Notes: generated by a model from the letters alone, not told the origin. Numbered from the stretch's first letter, positions 32,944 through 42,413 are shown. The stretch: 64,000 nucleotides of DNA from Sphingobacterium multivorum (GCF_039511225.1 NZ_CP154261.1:2790001-2854000), one strand, 5' to 3'. Made by a program: numbers and translations.

Positions 32944-33155
32944 AATGTATATCGTGTTAAATGTGCAATGAAGCACTTCGTTATTTCATGAAGGAACAGC
33001 CTATTTTATACATTGGTTTGGGTGCGCAAAGGAAGACGTACTTCTTCTTTTTTTTACGTATTTAACCGCTAAAACGAAAGTGAAATAGCATGGTTCTTAT
33101 CTTGGATGTGTTGTATTTGCAATAAAGCAGAGACTGATTCTTTGAATTTAATATA

Positions 33156-34679
33156 ATGATTATGAAGCGTGACGGAACGAACAAGAGCTTTTGGCAAGAT
33201 GTTGACATTGAAAATTTTTCGACTGCCCCTGCCATTTTAGATTTCCATACCATTATTGTGGGGGCAGGTATAACTGGTGTAACATTGGCCAAGGAACTTC
33301 AGAATAGAGGCATAAAATGCCTACTGTTGGACAAGGAGAATCCAGGGTTTGGCACAACCGGAGGAACCACCGCCCATATCAATAACTTTTATGACGCTTC
33401 TTACAATGAGATTATTGAAAATTTTGGAAAGGATCCCGCTCAACTGCTTCTGAATGCGACGCTTGAGGTCTTAGATTATATAAAAGATAACATTTCCAAA
33501 TATTCCATACAGTGTGCGTATTCGACATGTGACTTTTTTCTCTTTAGCGCAGAATCTGGACAGAACGAGCAGCTTGAGCAAATTTACGCGGCCCATCAGC
33601 AATTGGGATTGCCTACCCATTATGTCGAAACCATACCTTTTGATATACCTTTCGAAAAAGCAATATGCATTGAGGGACAAGGACAATTTCATCCCATGAG
33701 ATATATTTCGGGCATGATCGAAGCCTATCGTCGTGAGGGCGGCGAAATACTGACGGGTCGAGGAATTGAAGCCTATAGCAATGAAGATGGAAGGGTCAAA
33801 TTGAAGCTGAGTGGAAAAGAGGTTTATACAGCAAAGAATATCATTTGGGCTACCCATGTGCCACCAGGCAAAAACAGATTCAATTTTTTACTGGCACCTT
33901 ATCGAAGTTACGTCCTGACGTTAAAGCTTCATGGAGAACCTGAAGCATTGGGACAAGCTGCGGATCTGTATGATCCCTACCATTATTTTAGGTATCATCG
34001 GTCTGATAAAGGAGAACATTACCTCATCGTGGGTGGTTTTGATCATAAAACTGGCGACGACCAACAAACAGAGAAACATTTTGTCGACCTAAAACTTTGG
34101 GTTGATCAGCATTTCGACTATGATGAAATTACTGCAAGTTGGTCGTCGCAATATTATGATTCAGCCGATGGCTTACCCTTTATCGGCAGTATGCCAAATG
34201 AAAATAATGTGTATATAGCCACCGGTTATGGCGGTAATGGAATGACATTTGGATCAATGGCGTCACTTGTGATCCCTGACTTATTGGAAGGAAAGGAGAA
34301 TCCGCTGGCTGAACTGCTGTCACCAAGCCGCATCAAACCTGTTGCGAGCGCACAGCAGGTATTATCGGAAGGTGTCAATGCTGCAAAACATTTTATCATG
34401 GACAAATTTTCGGCTGAAACGCTTAAGCAAATAGAAGACTTACAGCCAGCGGAAGGTAAAATTGTTCACTATAAGGACGGAAAACTGGCTATTTGTCGAG
34501 ATATGGGAGGGGAGTTGCATGCTGTAAACTCAGTCTGTCCACATATGGGGTGTACGGTAAGCTGGAACCCATCCGAAATGTCCTGGGACTGTCCTTGTCA
34601 TGGTTCGCGGTTCGGAATGAATGGAAAGCTTTTGAATGGTCCTGCTAGTGTAGATCTTGGTCGTGTCAATTTTGATTAA
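33156..34679 (+). CDS. FAD-dependent oxidoreductase with C-terminal Rieske domain
   Basis: 507 residues. DAO-type FAD domain with the dinucleotide motif IIVGAGITGVTLAKEL and LLLDKENPGFGTTGGTTAHI, and a late ATGYGGNGMTFGSMAS. The C-terminal 50-110 residues are a Rieske [2Fe-2S] domain: CPHMGC (Cys461, His463) and CPCHGS (Cys479, His482). The pair is a known architecture of unknown substrate, presumably passing electrons from an amine or sugar-like donor to or from a partner. Start may be the ATG at 33156 or 33162. It ends 23 nt before the convergent AraC gene. Confidence 0.92.
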   Translation: MIMKRDGTNKSFWQDVDIENFSTAPAILDFHTIIVGAGITGVTLAKELQNRGIKCLLLDKENPGFGTTGGTTAHINNFYDASYNEIIENFGKDPAQLLLNATLEVLDYIKDNISKYSIQCAYSTCDFFLFSAESGQNEQLEQIYAAHQQLGLPTHYVETIPFDIPFEKAICIEGQGQFHPMRYISGMIEAYRREGGEILTGRGIEAYSNEDGRVKLKLSGKEVYTAKNIIWATHVPPGKNRFNFLLAPYRSYVLTLKLHGEPEALGQAADLYDPYHYFRYHRSDKGEHYLIVGGFDHKTGDDQQTEKHFVDLKLWVDQHFDYDEITASWSSQYYDSADGLPFIGSMPNENNVYIATGYGGNGMTFGSMASLVIPDLLEGKENPLAELLSPSRIKPVASAQQVLSEGVNAAKHFIMDKFSAETLKQIEDLQPAEGKIVHYKDGKLAICRDMGGELHAVNSVCPHMGCTVSWNPSEMSWDCPCHGSRFGMNGKLLNGPASVDLGRVNFD

Positions 34680-34702
34680 TGCAACCTTGTTTAGACGCTT
34701 TC

Positions 34703-35581
34703 CTAACATATCTGGGACTTATATTGGCTTGGTGTGATCCCTTTAATTGACTTGAAAATTTTATTGAAGTTTGAAAGGCTGTTGAAGCCACAGGCATAAG
34801 CAATGTGCGTGATTTGATGCTTGTTTTCGACAATCAATCTACAGGATTCACTAATGCGAACCTCATTGACAAATTGGACGAAGGTTTTCTGCGTACGGGA
34901 TTTGAAGTAACGGCAAAAGGAATGTTTTGACATATTAGCGAGCTGCGCAACCTGTTCTAACTGAATTTCTCCTCTATAGTTGTTGAATACGAATTTAAAG
35001 ATGCTGTCAATTTTACTATTATCGACAGGGCTATAGTTGTGGGTGTATCCAGCGCTGGAGAGGTAATCAAATTCATCAGTGGACAGCATTAGCTCCATAA
35101 TCTCTAATAACAAAATAGTTTTCTCAAAGCCATAATCGAGCTGGACGATCTTTTTCAGCTTTACCTTCAATTGTTCCTTTGTTGCGCCACGGAAGAGAAG
35201 ACCACGTTTAGAGGCCGAAAAGAAGGCTTCGACTTTGTGTGTTTGAAAGAAATACCCTAAAAGTTGGATCATTAATTTAGGTTCTATATACAAGGCTAAA
35301 GAACGGGAAGTTCTTGTCTCCGCAATGGTAGAGCCTGCGCAATTTATAGTGTTATTGTGCCAGACATGTGGCAGATCAGGTCCTACAAAAGTAAGTTCAT
35401 CGGAAACAAAGTTACTCACATTGTCGCCAATAATCCGCTTTCCCTCACTTTCCACAATATAGGTCATCTGGCAGGCGCTATGAAAGTGAAATTCAGTTGA
35501 GAAGAGAGGGCGCTGCACATCTTTGGTTGCAAAAGTGGTGATAGCTGCACCTTCCAAAATTTTGGCGAAAACAGGTTTCAT
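34703..35581 (-). CDS. AraC-family regulator of L-fucose module
   Basis: 292 residues from the ATG at 35581 (a TTG eleven codons upstream is not preferred). N-terminal cupin-like sensor (FHFHSACQMTYIVESEGKRI; GPDLPHVWHN) and a C-terminal double helix-turn-helix (IQLEQVAQLANMSKHSFCRY and ITHIAYACGFNSLSNFNKIF, followed by GITPSQYK). It is divergent from the fucose genes, so it most likely activates them in response to fucose or a derivative; this is by position only. Confidence 0.88.
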   Translation of the reverse strand: MKPVFAKILEGAAITTFATKDVQRPLFSTEFHFHSACQMTYIVESEGKRIIGDNVSNFVSDELTFVGPDLPHVWHNNTINCAGSTIAETRTSRSLALYIEPKLMIQLLGYFFQTHKVEAFFSASKRGLLFRGATKEQLKVKLKKIVQLDYGFEKTILLLEIMELMLSTDEFDYLSSAGYTHNYSPVDNSKIDSIFKFVFNNYRGEIQLEQVAQLANMSKHSFCRYFKSRTQKTFVQFVNEVRISESCRLIVENKHQITHIAYACGFNSLSNFNKIFKSIKGITPSQYKSQIC

Positions 35582-35729
35582 GCGTTTGGTTATTTTTAAA
35601 TTAAGAACAAGCAATATAGCCTATTTTGCCTTAAAAATAAGTAAACATGTGTAAAATTGTTAATATAGTGGGAGAAACAAGCAATCTAGCAGTAGCCACA
35701 GTACTCCTAAGCGTGTAATTTAGTATCGC

Positions 35730-35745
35730 TATACAATAATGTATA
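35730..35745. promoter_or_regulatory. Dyad in fucose intergenic region
   Basis: TATACA-(4 nt)-TGTATA inverted repeat, ending 22 nt before the mutarotase ATG in the divergent region between the AraC gene and the fucose operon. It could be an operator; AraC proteins more often use direct repeats, so the assignment is weak. Confidence 0.3.
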
Positions 35746-35767
35746 ACGACACAATAACGCAGAACTT

Positions 35768-36196
35768 ATGTACCCTAAATTGTATCCTTACATCCTTGTG
35801 ATCGTCTTGGTCGTACTCTGTACAACAGCCTTCCGGTCTACAGAGAGCAGTCGCTCCGTGACTCGCTATGCATCCATAACAGGATTGAAAGCCGAGAAAG
35901 TAGCGTATTATAAGAAGCTTCATGCCAAAGTTTGGCCCGCAGTACTTCGAAAGATCAAGGCATGTCATATCCGCAATTATTCTATTTTTTTGAAGGAGAT
36001 AGATGGTCAATTTTTTCTTTTCAGCTATTTTGAATATACAGGACAAAATTTCAAGGTTGATATGCAAAAGATGGCGTCCGATCCAGAGACACAGCGCTGG
36101 TGGAAGGAAACGGATCCTTGTCAGCAACCCTTGTCCGATGCACAGGAGAAAGGGGAGATTTGGTCTGGTATGGCGGAAGTATTCCATACGGACTAA
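35768..36196 (+). CDS. RhaM-type L-rhamnose/L-fucose mutarotase with N-terminal anchor
   Basis: 142 residues. Residues 6-21 (YPYILVIVLVVLCTTAF) are a hydrophobic anchor or signal. From about 33 the RhaM fold appears: YYKKLHAKVWPAVL (Tyr and His of the mutarotase active site), SIFLKEIDGQFFLFSYFEYT and DPETQRWWKETDPCQQPLSD (paired Trp). These proteins interconvert alpha and beta anomers of 6-deoxyhexoses. Next to a secreted GH29 fucosidase, fucose is the likely sugar, and the anchor suggests periplasmic action on the fucose just released. Opens the operon, 45 nt ahead of the fucosidase. Confidence 0.85.
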   Translation: MYPKLYPYILVIVLVVLCTTAFRSTESSRSVTRYASITGLKAEKVAYYKKLHAKVWPAVLRKIKACHIRNYSIFLKEIDGQFFLFSYFEYTGQNFKVDMQKMASDPETQRWWKETDPCQQPLSDAQEKGEIWSGMAEVFHTD

Positions 36197-36241
36197 AGAA
36201 AGAAAATTAATAAACGCTGTAATAACCAAAAGAATGTAACC

Positions 36242-37288
36242 ATGAGAAAAAAAATAATATTTAGTTTGGCACTCGCTGTTTTAGGTATACATGTCGGTGC
36301 TCAAACAAAGGCTATTGTACCTGTTCCATCGGTACGGCCCAATGCATATCAGCGGGCGCAGATTGACCGAAAATATGGCATGTTCGTTCATTTTGGCATG
36401 AATACATTTCATGATCAGGAGTGGACAGACGGATCTAAACCCGCCAGCACATATGCTCCATCAGCAATTGAGGTTAAACAATGGGTTTCGACAGCAAAGG
36501 AAGCCGGGATGAAGTACATGATTTTGGTAACGAAACACCATGAGGGTTTTTGTTTATGGGATAGCAAGTATACGGATTATGATGTAGCGAACTCTTCGAA
36601 CGCAACAAATGTTGTACTGGAGCTGGCTAAAGAATGCGCCAAACAGGGAATGCGCCTTGGCTTGTATTATTCTTTATGGGACCGAAAGCAGAACCCCAAT
36701 GTTAAAGACAGGTCTGCAGATGCAGCCTATAATCAATATATGTTGAACCAGCTCAGTGAGCTGGTGGATATGACAAAAAAGTATACGGATATCGTTGAGC
36801 TTTGGCTGGATGGAGGCTGGGAAAAAGAGAATTATCGATGGCCCACGCAGGAGATCTATAATTTAATCAAGAAAAAGGTTCCTGGATGTCAAATTGGTAT
36901 AAACTGGAGCATCGGATCGCCTGAGAATACGGACAAACACATTGTTTTGCCGAAAGACCAGCAGAATTATTACCCAATACGTTATTTTCCAAGTGACTTT
37001 AGGCTAGGCGACCCTTATCTTCCGGTCGATCCTGACCCTAAGCTTTTTATGGCACAGGGGAATACCTATTATATGCCTTTTGAGACAACAGTGGTACTTG
37101 GAGAACGCTGGTTCTATAATACCACAGACAAGAAGTATAAGTCTTTGGAAGAGCTTGCGGGGATTTATCAGACGGCAACTGCGCAAGACAATATCTTGAT
37201 CTTAAACGTTGGTCCCAATCGAATGGGACGCATAAAGGATTCGGATGTTGACATTTTACGCAAATTAAAAGAGAGATTAAAGTTATAA
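36242..37288 (+). CDS. GH29 alpha-L-fucosidase
   Basis: 348 residues with a signal peptide (cut near GAQ, residue 21). The GH29 catalytic barrel is evident: YGMFVHFGMNTFHDQEW, LVTKHHEGFCLWDSKYTDYD, RLGLYYSLWDR and VELWLDGGWE, where the Asp in WLDGG is the nucleophile. A short C-terminal part (ILILNVGPNRMGRIKDSD) completes the barrel; no carbohydrate-binding module follows, making it shorter than most GH29 enzymes. Exo-hydrolysis of terminal alpha-L-fucose from host or plant glycans in the periplasm is expected. Confidence 0.94.
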   Translation: MRKKIIFSLALAVLGIHVGAQTKAIVPVPSVRPNAYQRAQIDRKYGMFVHFGMNTFHDQEWTDGSKPASTYAPSAIEVKQWVSTAKEAGMKYMILVTKHHEGFCLWDSKYTDYDVANSSNATNVVLELAKECAKQGMRLGLYYSLWDRKQNPNVKDRSADAAYNQYMLNQLSELVDMTKKYTDIVELWLDGGWEKENYRWPTQEIYNLIKKKVPGCQIGINWSIGSPENTDKHIVLPKDQQNYYPIRYFPSDFRLGDPYLPVDPDPKLFMAQGNTYYMPFETTVVLGERWFYNTTDKKYKSLEELAGIYQTATAQDNILILNVGPNRMGRIKDSDVDILRKLKERLKL

Positions 37289-37336
37289 TTCAAAATAAAT
37301 TAACCTAACTACTAAAAATAAGCACGTTACGATTTT

Positions 37337-38557
37337 ATGATAAAGACGTTTGATATTCAGGATCGAAGATTTCCTTTGGCTACAGGTGCAGGCAGTGATG
37401 CGATACACAAAGATCCGATCTATTCCTATGCAGTGACCCGATTGGCCGATGATAAAGGGCGCGTTGGGACAGGTCTGGCTTTTACACTGGGTGCAGGGAA
37501 CGAGCTGGTCTGTCGTGCCGCAGCTTTTTATGCCGAACGACTGAAAGGGATTCCAATTGAGGATCTTATGGCAGATTTTGGTCAATTGTTTAATAGGTTG
37601 AGCAATGAACAGCAATATCGTTGGTTGGGTCCCCATAAAGGGGTTGTTCATTTGGCCTTAGCTTCGGTAACAAATGCCTGTTTTGATCTTTGGGCTAAAA
37701 CAAGAGGAGTTCCGCTTTGGAAACTGTTAACGGACCTCAGCGCCGAAGAGATTGTCAATACGCTGGATCTTTCCTATTTGGAAGATGAGTTGACAAAGGC
37801 GGAGGCCATCAGCTTACTGGAGTCAAATATGGCTACAGGTCATAAAAGAATGGGGATTATTGAAAAGGGCTATGTGGGTTATGATACGTCAGTAGGCTGG
37901 TTTAACTATTCTGATGAAAAGGTACGGGAGAATTGTAAACGTGCTTTAGAAAACGGCTTCTCCGCAATGAAGCTCAAAGTGGGCAGTGAAGATCCCTTGC
38001 GGGATATTCGTCGTGCCCATATCGTGCGTGAGGTCGCTGGCGATGAAGCTAAAGTAATGCTCGACGCGAATCAGCAATGGACGCTGCCGCAGGCGCTATC
38101 CATCTGTCAAGAGCTTAAAGAGATGAACCCGTTTTGGGTAGAGGAGCCGACACACCCGGACGACATTGTTGGTCATAAACGCTTGGCCGAACACATTGCG
38201 CCGATAAAAGTTGCCATGGGTGAGCATGTGCCGAACCGCATTTTGTTTAAAAATTATCTTCAAATGGGTGCGACGGGATTTGTACAGGTCGATGCTGTTC
38301 GCGTTGGCGGCGTAAGCGAGTTTATATCCGTGAGTCTACTTTGTCGAAAATATAATATCCCTGTTGTACCACATGTTGGGGATATGGGGCAGCTCCATCA
38401 GCACCTGGTTTTATTTAACCACATAAGCTTGGGGCATGAGGCTTTGTTTTTGGAGCATATTCCGCATCTAAAGTCTCATTTTGTACATCCAGTGGCTATA
38501 GAGAATGGCGTTTATCGTACCCCAATGGATGTGGGAAGCAGTTGTGATTTGTTATAA
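37337..38557 (+). CDS. L-fuconate dehydratase (enolase superfamily)
   Basis: 406 residues. The mandelate-racemase-type barrel carries MKLKVG (KxK base), MLDANQQW (Asp), FWVEEPTHPDD (Glu), MGEHVPNR (Glu) and VPHVGDMGQLHQHLV (catalytic His), the combination seen in L-fuconate dehydratase of the human ENOSF1 / Xanthomonas FucD type, which converts L-fuconate to 2-keto-3-deoxy-L-fuconate. The neighbouring SDR would take the product. Other acid sugar dehydratases of the superfamily are possible, but the fucosidase context favours fuconate. Confidence 0.9.
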   Translation: MIKTFDIQDRRFPLATGAGSDAIHKDPIYSYAVTRLADDKGRVGTGLAFTLGAGNELVCRAAAFYAERLKGIPIEDLMADFGQLFNRLSNEQQYRWLGPHKGVVHLALASVTNACFDLWAKTRGVPLWKLLTDLSAEEIVNTLDLSYLEDELTKAEAISLLESNMATGHKRMGIIEKGYVGYDTSVGWFNYSDEKVRENCKRALENGFSAMKLKVGSEDPLRDIRRAHIVREVAGDEAKVMLDANQQWTLPQALSICQELKEMNPFWVEEPTHPDDIVGHKRLAEHIAPIKVAMGEHVPNRILFKNYLQMGATGFVQVDAVRVGGVSEFISVSLLCRKYNIPVVPHVGDMGQLHQHLVLFNHISLGHEALFLEHIPHLKSHFVHPVAIENGVYRTPMDVGSSCDLL

Positions 38558-38566
38558 GTTGACATT

Positions 38567-40210
38567 ATGTTAGGAAATTTAGATTTAGGTATCACCATCT
38601 TTTATATACTGTTGATTTTAGTTGTCGGCGTATTGGCAGGATCGGCGCGATTTAAGAAAGTCAAGGAAACAAGTGCAGAGGGGTATTTTTTGGCTGGAAA
38701 GACACTTCGTTGGCCAGCCATTGGACTAGCGCTTTTTGCAACCAATATTTCAACAGTCCATCTGGTCAGTTTGGCACAGAGCGGATTCGATACCGGTTTG
38801 CTTAATGGTAACTTTGAATGGATGGCGGCCTTTACTTTAATCTTACTGGCGCTTTTTTTTGTGCCATTTTACCTCAAGTCGGGTGTTGCCACCTTGCCCG
38901 ACTTTCTGGAACGACGCTATGATCGTGCCAGCAGAGATTGGCTTACGTTTATCTCTATACTATCGGCAATTGTTATTCATATCGCTTTTTCGATGTTGGC
39001 CGGAGGGATTGTGCTGCGCACACTTTTTGGATTTAATATGTATTTAAGTATTACAGTAATCTGTGTGATAACTGGAATATATACGATTTTGGGCGGATTG
39101 CGTGCTGTTGTGGTGACGGAATCTATACAGACAATTGTGTTGCTTGCGGGGGCTTTCATTATCAGTTTTGCGGCTTTTGACAAGATGGGCGGTTGGACGC
39201 CAATGAAAGCTGTACTGGAACAGGACAATGCCCTTGATCGTCTTTCCATGCTTCGTGGGAGTAACGATGGAAGTGGAATGCCTTGGTATGCCGTTTTGTT
39301 TGGCTATCCGATTTTGGGTATTTGGTACTGGTGTGCCGATCAGACCATTGTTCAGCGTGTTTTAGGGGCGAAAGATGAAAACCATGGACGTGTGGGCGCT
39401 CTTTTTTGTGGTTTTCTAAAAATCTTGCCTGTTTTTATTTTTGTGCTTCCAGGCCTATTTGCATATACCTTGTTTAGAACAGGTCAATTGGATTTAAGCA
39501 GTCTGGGCGTGGACCATCAAGGGCAGGTCAATTCAAAAGGTATCTATACACTTATGATTACTCAACTTTTGCCTTCCGGATTGATCGGTGTTTTGGTCGC
39601 AGCGCTCCTGTCGGGTCTGATGAGTCAGATATCGGGTGCGCTAAATTCGATATCGACCATGGTGAGTTACGATATCTTTAGACAGCGTAAACCTGCCGCT
39701 TCCGATGGTCAGTTGATTCGTATTGGGAAAATTGCTGCAGTTATTGCCATGGGATTTTCCTTGGCTCTTTTACCACTATTGGATCGCTATGAGAGTATTT
39801 TCTACGGCATAAATGATGTGATAGCACATATTGCGCCACCAATAACCTGCGTATTTCTTTTAGGTGTGTTTTGGAAAGGGGCATCGGCAATAGCTGCAAA
39901 ACTTACCTTGTGGATAGGTTCTGTTTTGGGGGTTGCCGTATTTTTACTGAACAAGCTGCTGCCTGACTCGTGGATAGGTCAGACTCCATTTATGATGATG
40001 GCTTTTTATCTGTTTTTGATCTGTATGGTACTTCAGGTATTATTATCGTATAAGTATCCCGTGCAGCACACTGCGCAAAGTCGGAATTTGTACTGGAAGA
40101 ATCCCATGGACCCACTTCGGGGTAAAGCCTGGTCGGGTATCGGGAGTTACCGCATTTTGTCGACATTGCTACTCGCTATTGTGGTGATATTATATGTAAT
40201 TTTCAACTGA
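38567..40210 (+). CDS. SSS-family sodium/solute symporter, probably fucose uptake
   Basis: 547 residues with about thirteen or fourteen hydrophobic segments and the SSS core: ALFATNISTVHLVSLAQSGF, DQTIVQRVLGAKDENHGR and SGLMSQISGALNSISTMVSYD (the helix that holds the second Na+ site in SGLT-type carriers). It begins 9 nt after the dehydratase stop. Given the operon it should import L-fucose or a derived acid; most Bacteroidota fucose loci use FucP (MFS), so an SSS carrier is a variation. Confidence 0.9.
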   Translation: MLGNLDLGITIFYILLILVVGVLAGSARFKKVKETSAEGYFLAGKTLRWPAIGLALFATNISTVHLVSLAQSGFDTGLLNGNFEWMAAFTLILLALFFVPFYLKSGVATLPDFLERRYDRASRDWLTFISILSAIVIHIAFSMLAGGIVLRTLFGFNMYLSITVICVITGIYTILGGLRAVVVTESIQTIVLLAGAFIISFAAFDKMGGWTPMKAVLEQDNALDRLSMLRGSNDGSGMPWYAVLFGYPILGIWYWCADQTIVQRVLGAKDENHGRVGALFCGFLKILPVFIFVLPGLFAYTLFRTGQLDLSSLGVDHQGQVNSKGIYTLMITQLLPSGLIGVLVAALLSGLMSQISGALNSISTMVSYDIFRQRKPAASDGQLIRIGKIAAVIAMGFSLALLPLLDRYESIFYGINDVIAHIAPPITCVFLLGVFWKGASAIAAKLTLWIGSVLGVAVFLLNKLLPDSWIGQTPFMMMAFYLFLICMVLQVLLSYKYPVQHTAQSRNLYWKNPMDPLRGKAWSGIGSYRILSTLLLAIVVILYVIFN

Positions 40211-40267
40211 TTTTTTAATTTGTTCCGATGCTTTGGAACTTGATGCTAAATACAAGAATAATAAAAC

Positions 40268-41038
40268 GTGAAAAGCTTAGAAGATAAAATTATATTGGTT
40301 ACCGGAGGAAGCGCTGGTATCGGTTTGGAATGTGTAAAAGCCTATGTCAAAGCGGGGGCAAAGGTTGCCTTTATTGGTCTCGATCAAACATCCGTGGATG
40401 AAACAGCTGAACTGATCGGGGCACCACATATGGGCATCTGTGCGGATGTCACGCAGGCCAGGGAAGTTGAATTAGCTATCCAAAAAACCGTTGCTGTTTT
40501 TGGGCGGCTTGATGCAATCCATAACAATGCTGGCTTGGCAAGTCCATCAAAACCTTTGCATGAAACGACGGACGATGAATGGATAAGGTTACTGGATACC
40601 AACATGAAAAGTGTTCTTTTGACTACACGGTATGGCTACCCCCATTTAAAGGAATCTGTCGGTTGTATTCTAAATACGAGTAGCTTGGTAGGGGAAATAG
40701 GCCAGGAGAACCATGCGGCATATGCTGCCACAAAAGGGGCTATCAATGCGTTGACAAAATCGATGGCCATAGACTATGCGTCTGTCGGCATACGTGTCAA
40801 TTCGGTTATGCCTGCAGCTGTTATGACACCGATGCTCAACAAATGGACACTGGAGCAACCCCATCCGACACAGGTTTTTGACTTTTTGAAGGATATTCAT
40901 TTGCTTGGATACTGTCCTGAAGGTGATGTCATTGCTGATGCCTGTGTGTTTCTGCTGTCAAACCAAGCGCGCTTTATTACAGGGGTAAATCTACCTGTAA
41001 GTGGAGGTGCTGAGTTGGGCTACCGCAGAAATGTGTGA
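40268..41038 (+). CDS. SDR: probable 2-keto-3-deoxy-L-fuconate dehydrogenase
   Basis: 256 residues, starting at GTG 40268, since an in-frame stop lies two codons upstream and no ATG precedes the Rossmann motif. TGGSAGIGLECV, a NNAG segment, and YAATKGAINALTKS (Tyr and Lys) mark a classical SDR. In the non-phosphorylative fucose route an SDR oxidises 2-keto-3-deoxy-L-fuconate at C4; position after the dehydratase and the transporter fits this role. Substrate is inferred from context. Confidence 0.85.
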   Translation: MKSLEDKIILVTGGSAGIGLECVKAYVKAGAKVAFIGLDQTSVDETAELIGAPHMGICADVTQAREVELAIQKTVAVFGRLDAIHNNAGLASPSKPLHETTDDEWIRLLDTNMKSVLLTTRYGYPHLKESVGCILNTSSLVGEIGQENHAAYAATKGAINALTKSMAIDYASVGIRVNSVMPAAVMTPMLNKWTLEQPHPTQVFDFLKDIHLLGYCPEGDVIADACVFLLSNQARFITGVNLPVSGGAELGYRRNV

Positions 41039-41137
41039 TAGATTTTTTTATATTAACTATAATTAGCTTGCATTTGAAAAGCAATTTATCTAAGTTTGGC
41101 GCGCAGTTGTAGACTGCTTATAAATAATACATCAATC

Positions 41138-42304
41138 ATGAGCCAGAAATTTATATATAATACCCGTTATCCTTCTGTTGAAGATCTAAAGATTAAAGCG
41201 AAGAAAAGGATTCCCAAATTTGCATTTGATTATTTGACCGGAGGAGCCAATGAAGAATTGAACCTTGCCAGAAATGAAAACGATTTTGATAATATTCTGT
41301 TGAAGCCTCAATATCTGCTTGCGAGTGAAGAAATAGACCTTTCGGTCGAACTATTCGGTCGCCGTTACAGTGCGCCTTTTGGGGTTTCGCCTATTGGACT
41401 TCAGGGATTGATGTGGCCGAATGCGCCAGAGATTCTTGCGAAAGCGGCTGCAAAAAATGATGTTCCTTATATTTTGAGTACTGTATCAACAAGTAGTATT
41501 GAACGTATTGCCGAGGTATCTGGTGGGAAAGCGTGGTTCCAGCTCTATCATCCGACAGAAAACAGGTTGCGCGATGATATTATTCAACGTCTACAGGCTG
41601 TTGAATGTCCCGTATTGGTAGTTTTGGTCGATGTTCCTGCTTTTGGACTTCGTTATCGCGAAATAAAAAGCGGATTGTCTATGCCGCCTAAAATGAGTAT
41701 CGCCAATATCTTGCAAACTTTTGCCTGCCCGACTTGGGGGATAGAAACATTAAGACATGGAATTCCTTCTTTTGCAACATTGAAGCCTTATATGGAAAAA
41801 GGTCTTGATTTAGCTCAGCTGGGACAGTTTATGAATAGAACATTTACCGGTAAGGTAGATGTTGAGAAAATTAAAGCTATTCGGGATCTTTGGAAAGGGC
41901 CATTGGTGCTTAAAGGGATTGCCACCGACGAAGATATGCAGGCTTCTATCGCATTGGGCGTGGATGGAGTCATTGTCTCAAATCATGGTGGACGACAGCT
42001 CGACGCAAGTGAATCTTCGATCAATTCATTGATCCATTTGGCGAGCAACCCAGAATATAAAAATAAGATAAAAATCATGTTAGATGGTGGTATTCGATCG
42101 GGAGTTGACCTAGCCCGCGCCCATGCGGTTGGATCGGATTTCAATTTTATGGGAAGACCATTTATGTATGGCGTTGGCGCATTGGGCAATGAAGGTGGGG
42201 AACATACAATCAATATGTTCAAGACACATTTGTATCAGGTTATGAAGCAATTGAGTCTTTCAAAGATTGAAGATTTGCCGCAACGACTACAGGCTGTCCT
42301 GTAA
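41138..42304 (+). CDS. FMN-dependent alpha-hydroxy-acid oxidase (LldD-like)
   Basis: 388 residues from the ATG at 41138 (the track-style TTG at 41096 is not needed). FMN-binding barrel with FAFDYLTGGANEELNLARN, PIGLQGLMWPNAPEILAKAA, WFQLYHP, VDVPAFGLRYREIKSGL, and the catalytic SNHGGRQLDASESS followed by MLDGGIRSGVDLARA and FMGRPFMYGVG. The His of SNHGGRQLD is the base that abstracts the alpha proton. Oxidises L-2-hydroxy acids such as L-lactate, which would be the product of cleaving diketo-deoxyfuconate. Last gene of the fucose run, 99 nt after the SDR. Confidence 0.9.
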   Translation: MSQKFIYNTRYPSVEDLKIKAKKRIPKFAFDYLTGGANEELNLARNENDFDNILLKPQYLLASEEIDLSVELFGRRYSAPFGVSPIGLQGLMWPNAPEILAKAAAKNDVPYILSTVSTSSIERIAEVSGGKAWFQLYHPTENRLRDDIIQRLQAVECPVLVVLVDVPAFGLRYREIKSGLSMPPKMSIANILQTFACPTWGIETLRHGIPSFATLKPYMEKGLDLAQLGQFMNRTFTGKVDVEKIKAIRDLWKGPLVLKGIATDEDMQASIALGVDGVIVSNHGGRQLDASESSINSLIHLASNPEYKNKIKIMLDGGIRSGVDLARAHAVGSDFNFMGRPFMYGVGALGNEGGEHTINMFKTHLYQVMKQLSLSKIEDLPQRLQAVL

Positions 42305-42368
42305 CCGTTGTAGCAGGTCGAGTTTTCGATCCAGCGTTGAGGGGGAATCAAGCCTTCCATAGAAAGAG

Positions 42369-42413
42369 AGCATGTCTCTTATGTTTGTATGAAGCAAATG
42401 TAGGAGACATGCT
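42369..42413 (+). terminator. Terminator of fucose operon
   Basis: 10-bp stem (agcatgtctc / gagacatgct) with a 25-nt loop, followed by TTTTTATTTTAT. It ends the fucose transcript, 65 nt past the oxidase stop. Confidence 0.7.

Noticed and set aside
35729..36229. 166-codon minus-strand ORF
   Set aside because: Antisense to the RhaM-like gene with clear mutarotase residues.
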